64,000 nucleotides of DNA, taken from contig NC_085130.1 of the NCBI RefSeq assembly GCF_030269925.1, positions 7,142,501 through 7,206,500 of the forward strand. Direction: 5' to 3'. The DNA comes from Bombyx mori (lineage: Eukaryota; Arthropoda; Insecta; Lepidoptera; Bombycidae). Each line of letters opens with the position of its first letter. Position 1 is the stretch's first letter. Of the stretch, positions 1 through 10,132 are shown one piece after another. A program made the translations under genes and the position numbers. Under the pieces are notes generated by a model that was not told the DNA's origin, made no database searches, and saw only the letters and a program-made list of their open reading frames with translations.

Positions 1-507
1 GGTAACCAGGCGGTATTTTTCCGATCGTTTCTGCAATAAAAGAAATTATAATCATTTAGTACGTATTCTGAAGGTATAACCGAAGACCTGTTTATATTTG
101 AAATGAGTCGACTATTATCAAAGCCGGCAATGTGACTTTTGGACAATTATTGGTAAATCAGAAAAACGAATTATTGACTTTGTATTCCATTGGCAGTCAC
201 AAAACTCTTCTGAACGACATCTTAGATAAATAACAGGTTAAGTTAATACTTTATTTAATGCAGGTTTTGAACCGTATTCTTTAAAGGAGACGATTATATT
301 CAAATCAATCTGTATTGCCATATCAATAACATTTTTTTGTCTCCACGAGACAGGCAGTGCCTAGTGTGGAGAGTTTTTAGCAAACTGTTATGTGTAAATG
401 TTTCAAGGTTAATAAATAAATTATTATTATTATTATTATAAATGCACAGATTGCCACCTTTGATAATAGACGACTCAAATCAAATGCGTTTCAATAATTT
501 TTTTGAA
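1..507. other. AT-rich sequence, no gene seen
   Basis: No coding exon or recognised repeat. A short (ATT)n microsatellite lies near 421-440. Confidence 0.5.
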
Positions 508-670
508 GTCGTCGTGGCCTAAAGGATAAGACGTCCGGTGCATTCGTATGTAGCGATGCACCGGTGTTCGAATCCCGCAGGCGGGTACCAATTTTTCTAA
601 TGAAATACGTACTTAACAAATGTTCACGATTGACTTCCACGGTGAAGGAATAACATCGTGTAATAAAAAA
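508..670 (+). mobile_element. Bm1 SINE, 5' tRNA-like head only
   Basis: The copy starts with the GTCGTCGTGGCC head and carries a tRNA-like A box (GTGGCCTAAAGG) and B box (GGTGTTCGAATCC), which are internal RNA polymerase III promoter elements. It runs through the ACATCGTGTAATAAAA segment and then stops, so the 3' half shared by the other copies is missing. It is followed at 671-700 by a short palindromic GTGTAC-rich segment. Confidence 0.85.
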
Positions 671-884
671 ATGTGTGCGTGTACTAGTGTACACACGTAA
701 GAAGTGAAACTTGTTTATGGCCTTATTTTTCGAAAAATGATCTACATGCAACTTTCTAGAAATTGGTTAAATAAAGTTAAATTAGATAAAGTTTAAACAA
801 AAGGATTTTATTATCATAGACATGAATACAAATAATACAATTATTTCACTTTACCTTTTTGCTACTAAGATTATTACAGCATTT

Positions 885-1518
885 TAATAATACATCTCTT
901 TGATATCATAATACCCTGGTACTTTTCTTCCTATAAATTAATAATAATAGCACGGTCCACGTGGTGTTAAATGGGGTTCCTGAGGTTCGTGAAGTTTGAC
1001 CCACCTTGAGACATGAGGTCGATTTCTCAAATCCGAAACCATGCTTCAGAACATACCGCCGTTAATTATTAATAAATCTCTTTGCTATCATAATACCCTG
1101 GTACTTTTCTTCCTATTATTTTACGTAATAACAGTAATAAATAGCACGGTCCACGTGATATTATTAAGTGGGCTCCCTGAGATTATTGGAATTACAAAAT
1201 GATTTCCGTAATCCACCTGGAGACATGAGGTCAATTTCTCAAATCGGAATCCATACTTCAGAACATACAGCCGTTAATTAATAAAGAAGGCTGTACGTCA
1301 GAGTAAAGTTATAATAATACATCTCTTTGATATCATAATACCCTGGTACTTTTCTTCCTATTATTTTACGTAATAACAATAATAGCACGGTCCACGTGAT
1401 ATTAAGTGGGTTACCTGGGATTATTGCAATTACAAAATGTATTCCGTGACCCACCTTGAGACATGAGGTCGGTTTCTCAAATGCGCATCCATACTTCAGA
1501 ACATACAGCCGTTAATTA
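885..1518. repeat. Three tandem copies of a ~200-bp repeat
   Basis: Units begin near 885, 1070 and 1312. Each contains the same ordered blocks: ATCTCTTTGATATCATAATACCCTGG, then AGCACGGTCCACGTG, then CCACCTTGAGACATGAGGTC, ending in CAGCCGTTAATTA. Copies 2 and 3 are closer to each other than to copy 1. A 30-bp stretch (AAGAAGGCTGTACGTC...) separates copies 2 and 3. No open frame spans a unit. Family not recognised. Confidence 0.8.
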
Positions 1519-1607
1519 AAAGATGGCGCGTAACGGAAAAATGTGACGCGTAACCGAAAAATGTGACGGTAAATTTTTTTCCAACGCCGATAAGGAAGTT
1601 TCACTTC

Positions 1608-1890
1608 AAAATGAAACCCGCAAAATTATAATTTGCGTAATCACTGGTGGTAGGACCTCTTGTGGGTCTGCACGGGTAGGTACCACCACCCCGCCTATTT
1701 CTGCCGTGAAGCAGTAATGCGTTTCGGTTTGAAGGGTGGGGTAGCCGTTGTAAATATACTGAGACCTTAGAACTTATATCTCAAGGTGGGTGGCGCATTT
1801 ACATTGTAGATGTCTATGGGCTCTAGTAACCACTTAACACCAGGTGGGCTGTGAGCTAGTCCACCCATCTAAGCAACAAAAAAAAAAAGA
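1608..1890 (+). mobile_element. Bm1 SINE, 5'-truncated
   Basis: This copy starts in the AAACCCGCAAAATTATAATTTGCG block, continues through GGTGGTAGGACCTCTTG and CAGTAATGCGTTTCGG, and ends with CCCATCTAAGCA plus a poly(A) tail. The tRNA-like head is absent, which fits incomplete reverse transcription. Confidence 0.88.
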
Positions 1891-2766
1891 TTGTTAATAG
1901 CAAGGGACTCTGTAATTACCAATATAAGCCGTAGTGAGCCTAAAGGTGACGCTTGGTAGCGATAAGATCAAAGTTGAGTCAAAGACTTTGAGACCTACCT
2001 TCTACTATTGAGATCGTTAAAAAACTCGCATTAAGAACACTGATTAAGGTAAGTTACTCATATATAGGCATCAACGCCAGTAAAGCCGCTGCCTGTCGTT
2101 TTTTTTTGTTGAAGCTTTTTTAATAGCAGGCTTAGTAGATTTACTCAGTCTATTACTAAACTTAATGTTTTTTGTATCAATTTTCATTTCACGTTGTACT
2201 GTTTACTACGATTTAATTACTTTATATTGAAACCCATAAAATTTTATTATAAATCCAATTACAATTACCACATCGGTAACAAAACTTTCGCTGTTAGAAA
2301 TTTCAATTTAATTACATAATTTTATTGTTGTTGTTGTTTTTTTTTATTTTCCACAGTCAATATCAACTCGACGTTTTAGTTCATTTTTATAGTTAATAAA
2401 AAAGAATCGACAATTATCCGTAAAATAATGGTGATTTAAAAAGACCACTATTTACTTTTGGGACGTAGCGTCCTGCAATTACGTTGCAAGGTAAAAGGTA
2501 AAAAAAGAAAAAAACTAAATTGTCAAAATCACACGGATAACATGTCACGTTCCCGCCAAAACTCCTGTCAAATTAAACTTAAGATAAATCGAAGTATGGA
2601 CATTTTAGGCGTTCGATTTCCGATGACAAGATTAGTTTAAAAGGAATGTATTCGAGTTGAGTTGAAAAATCCGTGGACATTATGTAAGACGCTTGACGAG
2701 GTACTTGCGAGTGATACGAATGTAACTTGTGTAGTAACAATGTGGGCAAATTATAATGTGTTTTTT
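1891..2766. other. AT-rich sequence without a recognised gene
   Basis: Open frames here are short and low in complexity. One block near 2540-2580 (CGTTCCCGCCAAAA) resembles the end of the repeat that begins at 2767, so part may be an older copy of it. Confidence 0.4.
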
Positions 2767-3178
2767 AAAGGATTTTATGACCTGGTAACTAAGACCTTTA
2801 AGTCATCTCTTATTTTAATTTATATTCTTATTTTTATGATAAATGATGAAATGAAATGAAGATGATTAATTTGAGACATTAATCAGCTGGGATGAAATTA
2901 AATGAAATGAGATGAGATGATGTAGAATGAAATACAATCTCAGTAAAATGGTGCTCATTTACTGAGATTTTTTCAGTGGATTTTTTGGAGGATCACGAGA
3001 AGCTACGTCCAGCGGCTTTGTTTCATTTTCCCACATGTGTGCTCTTTCACAGATATTAAACAGTTAATAAACCACCGTTATTAGCGAGTTATTACACATT
3101 TAATCATGAAGAAACACCAAACAGACAAAATAAAACAAATCACACAACTTCACTCCTCGCGTTCCCGCCAAAAAGTCT
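2767..3178 (+). repeat. Dispersed repeat A, copy 1 (hairpin-bearing)
   Basis: It begins with GGATTTTATGACCTGGTAACT and ends with CGTTCCCGCCAAAAAGTC. In the middle sits an inverted repeat, AATCTCAGTAAA ... TTTACTGAGATT, with a loop of about 10 bases at 2937-2971. No protein is encoded. The same unit recurs at 3192-3606 and 18745-19168, with pieces at 22914-23056 and 51530-52152. It is likely a non-autonomous mobile element; the superfamily is not determined. Confidence 0.75.
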
Positions 3179-3191
3179 CGACATTAAGGGA

Positions 3192-3606
3192 TTTTTTTTT
3201 AAAGGGATTTTATGACCTGGTAACTAAGACCTTTAAGTCATGTCTTATTTTAATTTATATTCTTATTTTTATGAAAAATGATAATATGGAGTGAAATGAA
3301 ATAAAAATTATTAATTTGAGACGTTAATCAACTGGGATGAAATTAAATGAAATGAGATGATATGGAATGAAATATAATCTTAGTAAAATGGTGGTCATTT
3401 ACTAAGATTTTTTCAGTGGACTTTTTGGAGGATCCCGAGAAGTTGCGTCCAGCGGCTTTGTTTCATTTTCCCACATTTGTGCACTTTCACAGATATTAAA
3501 CAGTTAATAAACCACCGTTATTACACATTTAAACTTGAAGAAACACTAAATAGACAAAATAAAACAAATCACACAACTTCACTCCTCGCGTTCCCGCCAA
3601 AAAGTC
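3192..3606 (+). repeat. Dispersed repeat A, copy 2 (tandem to copy 1)
   Basis: This is a direct repeat of the preceding unit, with the same start block, the same central hairpin (near 3378-3412) and the same CCCGCCAAAAAGTC end. The two copies lie about 15 bp apart, giving a tandem pair. The junction between them reads ACATTAAGGGATT, which is the empty-site version of the sequence that hosts the foldback element at 3615. Confidence 0.75.
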
Positions 3607-3614
3607 CACATTAA

Positions 3615-4393
3615 AGCGCCTTATTCACGATCCATCTTGCTGTACGTCCCGCCAAGGCCATGCACGATGCACGATGCATTTAGCGCTTTATTCACGATCC
3701 ATCACGGCTGTACGTCAGCTCAAGGCCGCAAGTGCGAACAGTATAAATCGAACGAATTAAATGAGAGGGTTTTAATTTATTTAAAATGCCAGCTGTTTTA
3801 TCAAAACGCCAAAAATGGGAGTCCTTCTGATGTTGTCAGCTGCAGCAGCAGAAGAGAGGCAAAAAATAGCAAGAGGTTTTGGATGATTTTTATAAACGTG
3901 CAGAGTATACTCAAATAATTAATATCACTTTTTACGCACGCTATCAATCCTTGCAGCTTCCCCTAAAATGGGCCTAAAAATTTTTAATACGTTTATTATT
4001 TTTTGTTTATTCATATAGTCTTGAGACATTCCACAAACATGTGGAACTTATATCTTTCAATAAATCTTGAAAGTGTTTCACGATCTATTTTGACGTGCAG
4101 TCTCCTCTCGAAGCAAGCTCTAAATGTTAAATTTGCTGTACAGCAAGTCTACACACGATCAAGCACGCACGACGCAGGACCGCTCTGACGTACGTCAGCG
4201 TTATTCACTGTCTATCTGCACGACGTTCGCGGTGGTGGGGGCACTCGCTGGACGCAAAATCGGTCGTGCAAATCCAGCAAACAATTAATAATAATTATCG
4301 ACGTACGTCAAGCCTATTCATGATCCTTTTGCATCGTGCATCGTGCATGGCCTTGGCGGGACGTACAGCAAGATGGAACGTGAATAAGGCGCT
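3615..4393. mobile_element. Foldback-type element with 64-bp terminal inverted repeats
   Basis: The left arm 3615-3678 and right arm 4330-4393 are inverted copies with a single mismatch. Arms start AGCGCC and contain GTACGTCCCGCCAAGG. The element is flanked on both sides by TAA (TTAA on the left, overlapping the end on the right). A 3-bp TAA duplication would suit PIF/Harbinger; a TTAA site would suit piggyBac. Diverged sub-repeats of the arm lie inside (near 3683-3730 and 4186-4225). No transposase is encoded; the 93-aa open frame at 3637 runs through the arm and does not look like a protein. Confidence 0.75.
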
Positions 4394-4531
4394 TAAGGGA
4401 TATGAGACAAAGTCCACAGATTATATTTTAAGTTATTTATAGAGATTTTGTGAGCCCACATTGGCGTTACTCTTTCTGCTGCCAAGCAATAATGCTTTAT
4501 TTTAATAATGCTTAATAATAATTGATTTATT

Positions 4532-4782
4532 TACTGGTGGTAGGACCTCTTGTGAGTCCGCACGGGTAGGTACCACCGCCCCGCCTATTTCTGCCGTGAA
4601 GCAGTAATGCGTTTCGGTTTGAAGGGTGGGGCAGCCGTTGTGACTATACTGAGACCTTAGAACTATATCTCAAGGTGTGTGGCGCATTTACGTTGTAGAT
4701 GTCTATGGGCTCCAGTAACCACTTAACATCAGGTGGGCTGTGAGCTCGTCCACACATCTAAGCAAAAAAAAAAAAAAAAAAA
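4532..4782 (+). mobile_element. Bm1 SINE, 5'-truncated
   Basis: The 3' half of the SINE from GGTGGTAGGACC through CATCTAAGCA, followed by about 19 A residues. No tRNA head. Confidence 0.9.
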
Positions 4783-5052
4783 TATGTTAGAGGAAGTCTG
4801 AAAGTGACACCTGTGACAGAGAAGCTGAGAAGTGCGCGTTTGGGATGATATGGACATGTGATGAGACGAAATGAAAACGAGGTTGGTAAGAGAGTGTTAA
4901 CTATGAATGTGGAAGCATATAGAGGAAGAGGTAGACCTAAGAAGAAATGGATGGATTGCGTGAAAGACGATATGGGTAAGAGAGGACACCACACAAATCA
5001 TGTTACGCCAACACCAGGTGACTGGGAGAAGAGCAGGAGAACGATGATGATG
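4783..5052 (+). mobile_element. RTE-like LINE, C-terminal end of the polyprotein
   Basis: The plus-strand reading contains WYGHVMRRNENEVGKRV and, further on, GRGRPKKKWMDCVKDDM. This signature is typical of the extreme C-terminus of RTE-clade reverse transcriptase polyproteins (a GHVxRR block followed by GRGRPKxxWxDCVxxD). Reverse transcriptase and endonuclease domains are absent, so this is a dead 5'-truncated tail. Related tails lie at 14095-14520, 23764-23980, 40240-40445, 42611-42730 and 42790-42990. Confidence 0.75.
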
Positions 5053-5104
5053 ATCAATAATTTATTTAAATCACTACATAGTATAAAACAAAGTCGCTTT
5101 CTCT

Positions 5105-5275
5105 GTCTCTATGTATGCTTAAATCTTTAAAACTACGCAACGGATTTTGATGCGGTTTTTTTTAATAGATAGAGTGATTGAAGAGGAAGGTTTATATGTA
5201 TAATAACATCCATTAAATAGTGGAGAAATCAATAATGAATTACAGTTTCCGAAGCGAAGCGAGGGCGAATTTTTT
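5105..5275 (+). repeat. Helitron-like fragment
   Basis: It contains the phrases ACGCAACGGATTTTGATGCGG and TTCCGAAGCGAAGCGAGGGCG. The first recurs at 20420-20520 and the second at 19920-19950 next to clear Helitron ends. No terminus is preserved here. Confidence 0.4.
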
Positions 5276-5653
5276 ATTTTTATTTTATATACTTTTTGCA
5301 GATTTATTGCAAAAGAATAATACCTTTTTGTATATGATTGACTTGGCAGTCTAAACATAATTTACCGAGTCACTTCAGAATAATCTAGTTTAGAAAGTAA
5401 TCACAAACGCATTGTTAAGGAAATGAATTGAATTTTCGCATTGAAATTATTATACATTTGTATCTAACGTTTGAAACATTTGAACAATGGTCCGGCATGG
5501 GTCTTTCTTGTACTTGCATAACGTTCCCATGTTAAAATAAAACAATGATTACGTAAAATTTTGAATTAGAAATATACATACTTTCGTTTTGTTAACCGAC
5601 TTCCGAAGAAAGAGGAGGTTCGCAATTTGACTTTTGTTTACGAGTGCCTTTTT

Positions 5654-5909
5654 GTTGTTGTTTTTTTTTTATTGCTTAGATGGGTGGACGAGCTCACAGC
5701 CCACCTGGTGTTAAGTGGTTACTGGAGCCCATAGACATCTACAACGTTAATGCGCCACCCATCTTGAGATATAAGTTCTAAGATCTCAGTATATAAACGG
5801 CTGCCCTACCCTTTAGACCGAAACGCATTACTGCTTCACGACAGAAATAGGTAGGGCGGTGGTACCTACCAGCGCGGACTCAAAAGAGGTCCTACTAGTA
5901 ATTACGCAA
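5654..5909 (-). mobile_element. Bm1 SINE, 5'-truncated
   Basis: Inverted copy: poly(T), then TTGCTTAGATGGGTGGACGAG, ending in GAGGTCCTACTAGTAATTACGC. Confidence 0.9.
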
Positions 5910-5944
5910 AAAAAACACAGGTAACCACTTAACACTAGATCTTT

Positions 5945-6180
5945 AGATAGAGGTCTTTTTTGCCACGTACCATCCGGCTACGGAATGAGCTCCCCTCCAC
6001 GGTGTTTCCCGAGCGCTATGACATGTCCTTCTTCAAACGAGGCTTGTGGAGATTATTAAACGGTAGGCAGCGGATTGGCTTTGCCCCTGGCATTGCTGAA
6101 GTCCATGGGCGACGGTAACCACTCACCATCAGGTGGGCCGTATGCTCGTCTGCCTACAAGGGCAATAAATTTTTTTTGTA
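5945..6180 (+). mobile_element. CR1/jockey-like LINE, 3' end
   Basis: The coding sequence reads FLPRTIRLWNELPSTVFPERY, then FKRGLWR, which is a conserved C-terminal signature of CR1/jockey-type reverse transcriptase polyproteins. In this copy a frame break turns the last segment into LLNGRQRIG. The 3' untranslated region ends CTACAAGGGCAATAAA. Only the last ~230 bp are present. Other tails of the same family lie at 8571, 40586, 43504, 47238, 52540, 55742 and 62546. Confidence 0.75.
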
Positions 6181-6181
6181 T

Positions 6182-6427
6182 GTTTTAATGTTAAGATGGA
6201 TAGACGAACTCACGGTCCACTTGGTACTAAGAGGCTACCCGAGCCCATAGACATCTACAAAGTAAATGCGCCAACCATCTTGAGATATAAGTTCTAAAGA
6301 TCCGAGTATAGTTACAATGGCTGCCCTACCCTTCAGACCGAAACGTATTACTGCATCGTGGCAGAAATAGGCAGGGCGGTGGTACCTACCCGCGCGGACC
6401 CACAAGACGTCCTACCACCAGTAAAAT
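6182..6427 (-). mobile_element. Bm1 SINE, 5'-truncated
   Basis: Diverged inverted copy running from AAGATGGATAGACGAAC to GACGTCCTACCACCAGTAA. Confidence 0.85.
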
Positions 6428-6749
6428 AAAGCATCTATTTTATAGTACATAATAATTAAAGATTTTTAACACAGCACTGCTAACAATGGCATTGCATGAA
6501 GCCGCGCGCCATAACAATAAAAGAAAAAATATTTTAACTTACCTACACAAGCCAACAAATACGAGAAAATAAATCAATGTCAAAGTAACTAATTCAATAA
6601 AATCTTTAGTAGGTAATAAATACGTTTTGTTCTTATAATGTGTTCGTTGACTTCTAGAAACAGAAATTAATATTGATTATCATCTAATTTAGTAAATGAA
6701 TCTTCTTTGTGCATGACATAACATTGAAAACAAAAACATTCCGGTTATG

Positions 6750-7135
6750 GAGTTGGGGCCACACATACCATCACTGCGGGTCATTCCTGATCCCGTAGAC
6801 CGAGTGGTAAACAGTCGACGTCGCCCTAAACACGTCATTACGGATCCTCCAGATCCATTAACGGTGCGTTTAGGTACCTCAAGCACCGGTCACCGTCCTG
6901 TCCCCACCACTAAGAGTTCGACGAGTAAATTAACCCATAGACACAGCCCACCGAGTTTCTCGTCGGATCTTTTCAGTGGATCGCGTTTCCGATCCGGTGG
7001 TAGATTCTGCGAAGCACTGCTCTTGCTAGGGTCAGTGTTTGCAACAATCCGGTTTGAGCCCCGTGAGCTCACCTACTAGTTAAGGTTACGCTGAAATAGC
7101 CTCTCAAGCCTATTTAGCTTTGGTAGGGAAAAAAA
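6750..7135 (+). mobile_element. LINE-derived repeat 'type I' tail
   Basis: A dispersed repeat ends in a fixed order of blocks: GAGTTTCTCGTCGGATCTT, CGATCCGGTGGTAGATTCTGCG, AGCACTGCTCTTGCTAGGG, then GAGCTCACCTACTAG and GCCTCTCAAGCCTATT with a short A-rich end. At least eight further pieces occur here (for example 33430, 38345, 40050, 45640, 49610, 60810). The A-rich tail and 5' truncation of copies suggest mobilisation by reverse transcription. Exact family not recognised. Confidence 0.65.
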
Positions 7136-7136
7136 A

Positions 7137-7271
7137 GTTTTTTTTTATTGCTTAGATGGGTAGACGAGCTCACAGCCCACTTGGTGTTAAGTGGTTACTG
7201 GAGCCCATAGACATCTACAACGTAAATGCGCCACCCACCTTGAGATACAAGTTCTAAGGTCTCAGTATAGT
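7137..7271 (-). mobile_element. Bm1 SINE fragment
   Basis: Poly(T) and TTGCTTAGATGGGTAGACGAG through AAGGTCTCAGTATAGTTC, then broken. Confidence 0.85.
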
Positions 7272-7758
7272 TCTTTATTCTTTCAGTATAGTGTCTTTGG
7301 CTCGACCACCTTCTGTCAGTTGATTGTCCGTAATGCGAATGTACTACGTGCCTGCATAAGTTCGTTATTCTTCTTCGCATCGTCTTCCTCATCACTAAGG
7401 ATCATGATTTCTCTCGATGAGAGATTGACTTCTATTTGATGATGCCTCTCCATCCGTATTTCCTCTTTGGTGTCACGGAAAGCATTCCTTAACAAACGTA
7501 GCTAACAGATCGCCTAATGTTAATCAAAAGAGAGCCCGAAGTCGTGAAACACAAACGGGAATTGTGTTTTCTTTTTTCTTCGTCAATACAAAACGTCCGC
7601 AGCGTTACTTCCGTAAGTTTACTGTAACATCGCGTGACGCGGTCACATACACAATAAACACAGCCGGATTTCTATAATGTTTTCGAGGCACATAAATCTA
7701 GTTTTGAACGCGGCAGTAAAATTGCTACGAGAACAGGGCATTCGTATTTTTAAGTTAA
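7272..7758. other. Unassigned sequence
   Basis: A short run of TC-rich sequence is followed by unique-looking AT-rich DNA. No coding exon with splice signals was recognised. Confidence 0.35.
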
Positions 7759-8187
7759 CTAGTGGTCGCCCGGTAGTCGAAATTCGACTATAATTCATTG
7801 AAATTATAAGTTTGTACACTATTAGGATTCTAGTTTCAAAGACTATTAAACTTCTATAATCACAAATTTCGCCAAGACTACACTATCGAAAAATATTAAT
7901 AAAGACAAACAATATTTAATCTATTCTCAATTTGACAACAGACGTCAAGAACAAAAGTTTGACAATAAATAAACAGTATGCATGCGTGTGTGCGTCAAAT
8001 ACATGGTAGTGTGTGTAATGTTTTTTTTTATTGATTTAATGCATTTTTTAGGCAAATTAAAAAAAATATTAGCATTCTGCACTCCTTCTCTATATTCTCT
8101 ATAAGTGTGGAAAATTTCATACTCCTCCGTCCGCGCAATTTTCGTATAAAGGGGTACAAAGTTTTCCTTCGCGTATTAATATATAGA
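7759..8187 (-). mobile_element. Non-autonomous Helitron
   Basis: On the minus strand the element starts TCTATATATTAATACGCG and ends in a hairpin, AGTCGAATTTCGACT, shortly before a terminal CTAG. It is flanked by A on the 5' side and T on the 3' side, as expected for Helitron insertion between A and T without target duplication. No Rep/helicase is encoded. A related copy lies at 48005-48370 and a 3' fragment at 24565-24660. Confidence 0.75.
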
Positions 8188-8570
8188 TATTTTTATTATT
8201 AACACGGTTAATTAGCTTGGTATGTTTGATTGTAATTTGGACGCATCTTACGATTCACAGCTCTGTGTCATTAGTGCGAGACTTCCCCTCGTTTGCTAGG
8301 GACGCTGTTCCAACTCCATACAAATTTGAGTTAACTTTTACGTGATCGAGAACGTTAAAAAAACTCGCACTAAGCACACTGGGCTCTCAAGATTTGCCGC
8401 TGTGTAACATGATGTAAAGTACTTGCATTTTTCTAATTTCGGAATAAAATACTGCGGCATTTTTTTTTGTGAGTCAAGATGCCGATCAATGAAAATGCTA
8501 AAAGTTTATCAATACATTTAAACTACATAGTTTTGATAATTAGGTAGGTTGTTTTTAAATTTAACTTCAA

Positions 8571-8700
8571 GCTCGGTAGGTAGTGGCTTGGCGCTGCCCC
8601 TGGCATTGCTGAAGTCCGTGGGCGACGGTAACCACTCACCATCAGGTGGGCCGCATGATCGTCTGCCTACAAAGGGCAATGGAGCGTTTGCCTCAGAACC
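8571..8700 (+). mobile_element. CR1/jockey-like LINE, 3' end fragment
   Basis: Begins in the GGCAGTGGCTTGG-like block (read here GGTAGTGGCTTGGCGCTG), followed by GGCATTGCTGAAGTCC and GACGGTAACCACTCACCATCAGG, then TGCCTACAAAGGGCAATGGA. Only about 130 bp remain. Confidence 0.75.
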
Positions 8701-8795
8701 TCAAATAAACCTGTTACGTTTGTACCTACTCCATGTTCATCGCGAGCTTACTAAAGGGCGGTCGGTTATTTTTCCTACCTAAACTCGACTTCGAC

Positions 8796-9236
8796 GTCGT
8801 CGTGGCCTAACGGATAAGACGTCCGATGCATTCGTGTTGAGCGATGCACCGGTGTTCGAATCTCAGGCGGGTACCAATTTTTCTAATGAAATACGTACTC
8901 AACAAATGTTCACGATTGACTCCCACGGTGAAGGAATAACATCGTGTAATAAAAATGAAACCCGCAAAATTATAATTTGCGTAATTACTGGTGGTAGGAC
9001 CTCTTGTGAGTCCGCGCGGGTGGGTACCACCGCCCTGCCTATTTCTACCGTGAAGCAGTAATGCGTTTCGGTTTGAAGGGTCGGGTAGCCGTTGTAACTA
9101 TACTGAGACCTTAGAACTTGTATCTCAAGGTGGGTGGCGCATTTACGCTGTGGATGTCTATGGGCTCCAGTAACCACTTAAGAACAGGTGGGCTGTGAGC
9201 TCGTCCACCCATCTAAGCAATTAAAAAAAAAAAAAA
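8796..9236 (+). mobile_element. Full-length Bm1 SINE
   Basis: About 441 bp. The tRNA-like head starts GTCGTCGTGGCC and carries the A box (GTGGCCTAACGG, near 8802) and B box (GGTGTTCGAATC, 8851-8862) of an internal RNA polymerase III promoter. The body follows in the usual order and ends ATCTAAGCAATTAAAAAA. This copy is the best local reference for judging truncation of the others. SINEs encode no protein and depend on a partner LINE for movement. Confidence 0.92.
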
Positions 9237-9239
9237 CCC

Positions 9240-9829
9240 TTTGGTCCGCAGGATCGGCAATGTAGTTGACAGTGGCCACCATGAGAGGGTTTTCGTGTCG
9301 TGTTGCTTTATCGAAATGGGTCGTCTCTAGCTAATGTAGCACTTATGTGGTAGATTCTGCCATTGCCGGTCCCAAGCCCGGATGAGAAAAGAGGAGGGTT
9401 GAGTAGAGCTGGACATTCCTACCGTAAAACATCAACGCCGAGCACTGGGCGGCGGGAAATAACCCAGCCCCCGGATCCAACCAGGGACCCGGAGCGGGAC
9501 CAGTTGCCGTGAAGGACTAAATCCCTTCGAAATACTGATGTGGAAGGACGTGGGAACCCACCACAATTACATCCCAAGAGAGTCATGGACAGAGAAATGA
9601 AAAAACGAAAACATTTGAAAGTGATCTGTCGGGTGATCCGGCTGACGCCCGGCGCCTTTCGGTACCCGGTACCCGGATGGTGTGAAGTATGCTACCGAAG
9701 CTTCCAAAGAGGCGAACCTTCAGGCCTCTGCAGAAGGACATGTTATAAAAAACAAACTGTTTCAAGGCCATGACCACGACCCTCAGTAATGAGGAATCCG
9801 ACGCAAGGAGGAGGAGGAGGAGCTAGCAA
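9240..9829 (+). mobile_element. Possible internally deleted RTE-like LINE (5' region joined to 3' end)
   Basis: The left part has a GC-rich leader containing GCCGGTCCCAAGCCCGGATGAG and AACCAGGGACCCGGAGCGGG. It continues into a short open frame around 9597-9770 with cysteine-rich sequence (WCEVCYRSF, then LCRRTCYKK). It then switches abruptly to CCATGACCACGACCCTCAGTAATGAGG, which resembles the RTE 3' end seen inverted at 14095 and 54955. The central endonuclease and reverse transcriptase would be missing. The joining of ends is inferred. Confidence 0.4.
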
Positions 9830-9896
9830 CATCGTCAGGTTTGAGCCCCGTGAGCTTATGTACTAGCCCGGTTACGCTGGCATGGTCCCTCTAGAC
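9830..9896 (+). repeat. 'Type I' LINE tail, left part, split by the hAT insertion
   Basis: Carries GTTTGAGCCCCGTGAGCTTATGTACTAG and GGTTACGCTGGCATGGTCC. The tail resumes at 16301 with CTCTAGACCATCAGC and an A-rich end, so the element between is a later insertion. Confidence 0.7.
9889..9896. repeat. Left target-site duplication of the hAT element
   Basis: CTCTAGAC, repeated exactly at 16301-16308. An 8-bp duplication is the hallmark of hAT transposition. Confidence 0.9.
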
Positions 9897-10132
9897 CAGT
9901 CTTTCTCAAAGTGGGCGATAACGCCCCCTGGGGGGCGTTTGAAACCTAGAGGGGGGCGTTAAGGGGCCCAGGAAAAAATGGGGGGCGTTGATGTGAGTTA
10001 AGGGGGCGCTGTAAAATTTGTAATTTCATTTACTTAATTTACCCATTACCGTCCAATGTCAAATAGTATAGTAAGCCTTAACAGCTCACTTATTGTAAAC
10101 ATTGCTTACTGTTTTATTTCTATATAATAATA

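Noticed and set aside
6747..7079. 110-aa proline/serine-rich frame
   Set aside because: It lies entirely in a dispersed 'type I' LINE-derived tail that recurs elsewhere in the window with broken frames.
8834..9061. 75-aa frame (and similar ones in other copies)
   Set aside because: It is a reading frame through a Bm1 SINE, which is not protein-coding.
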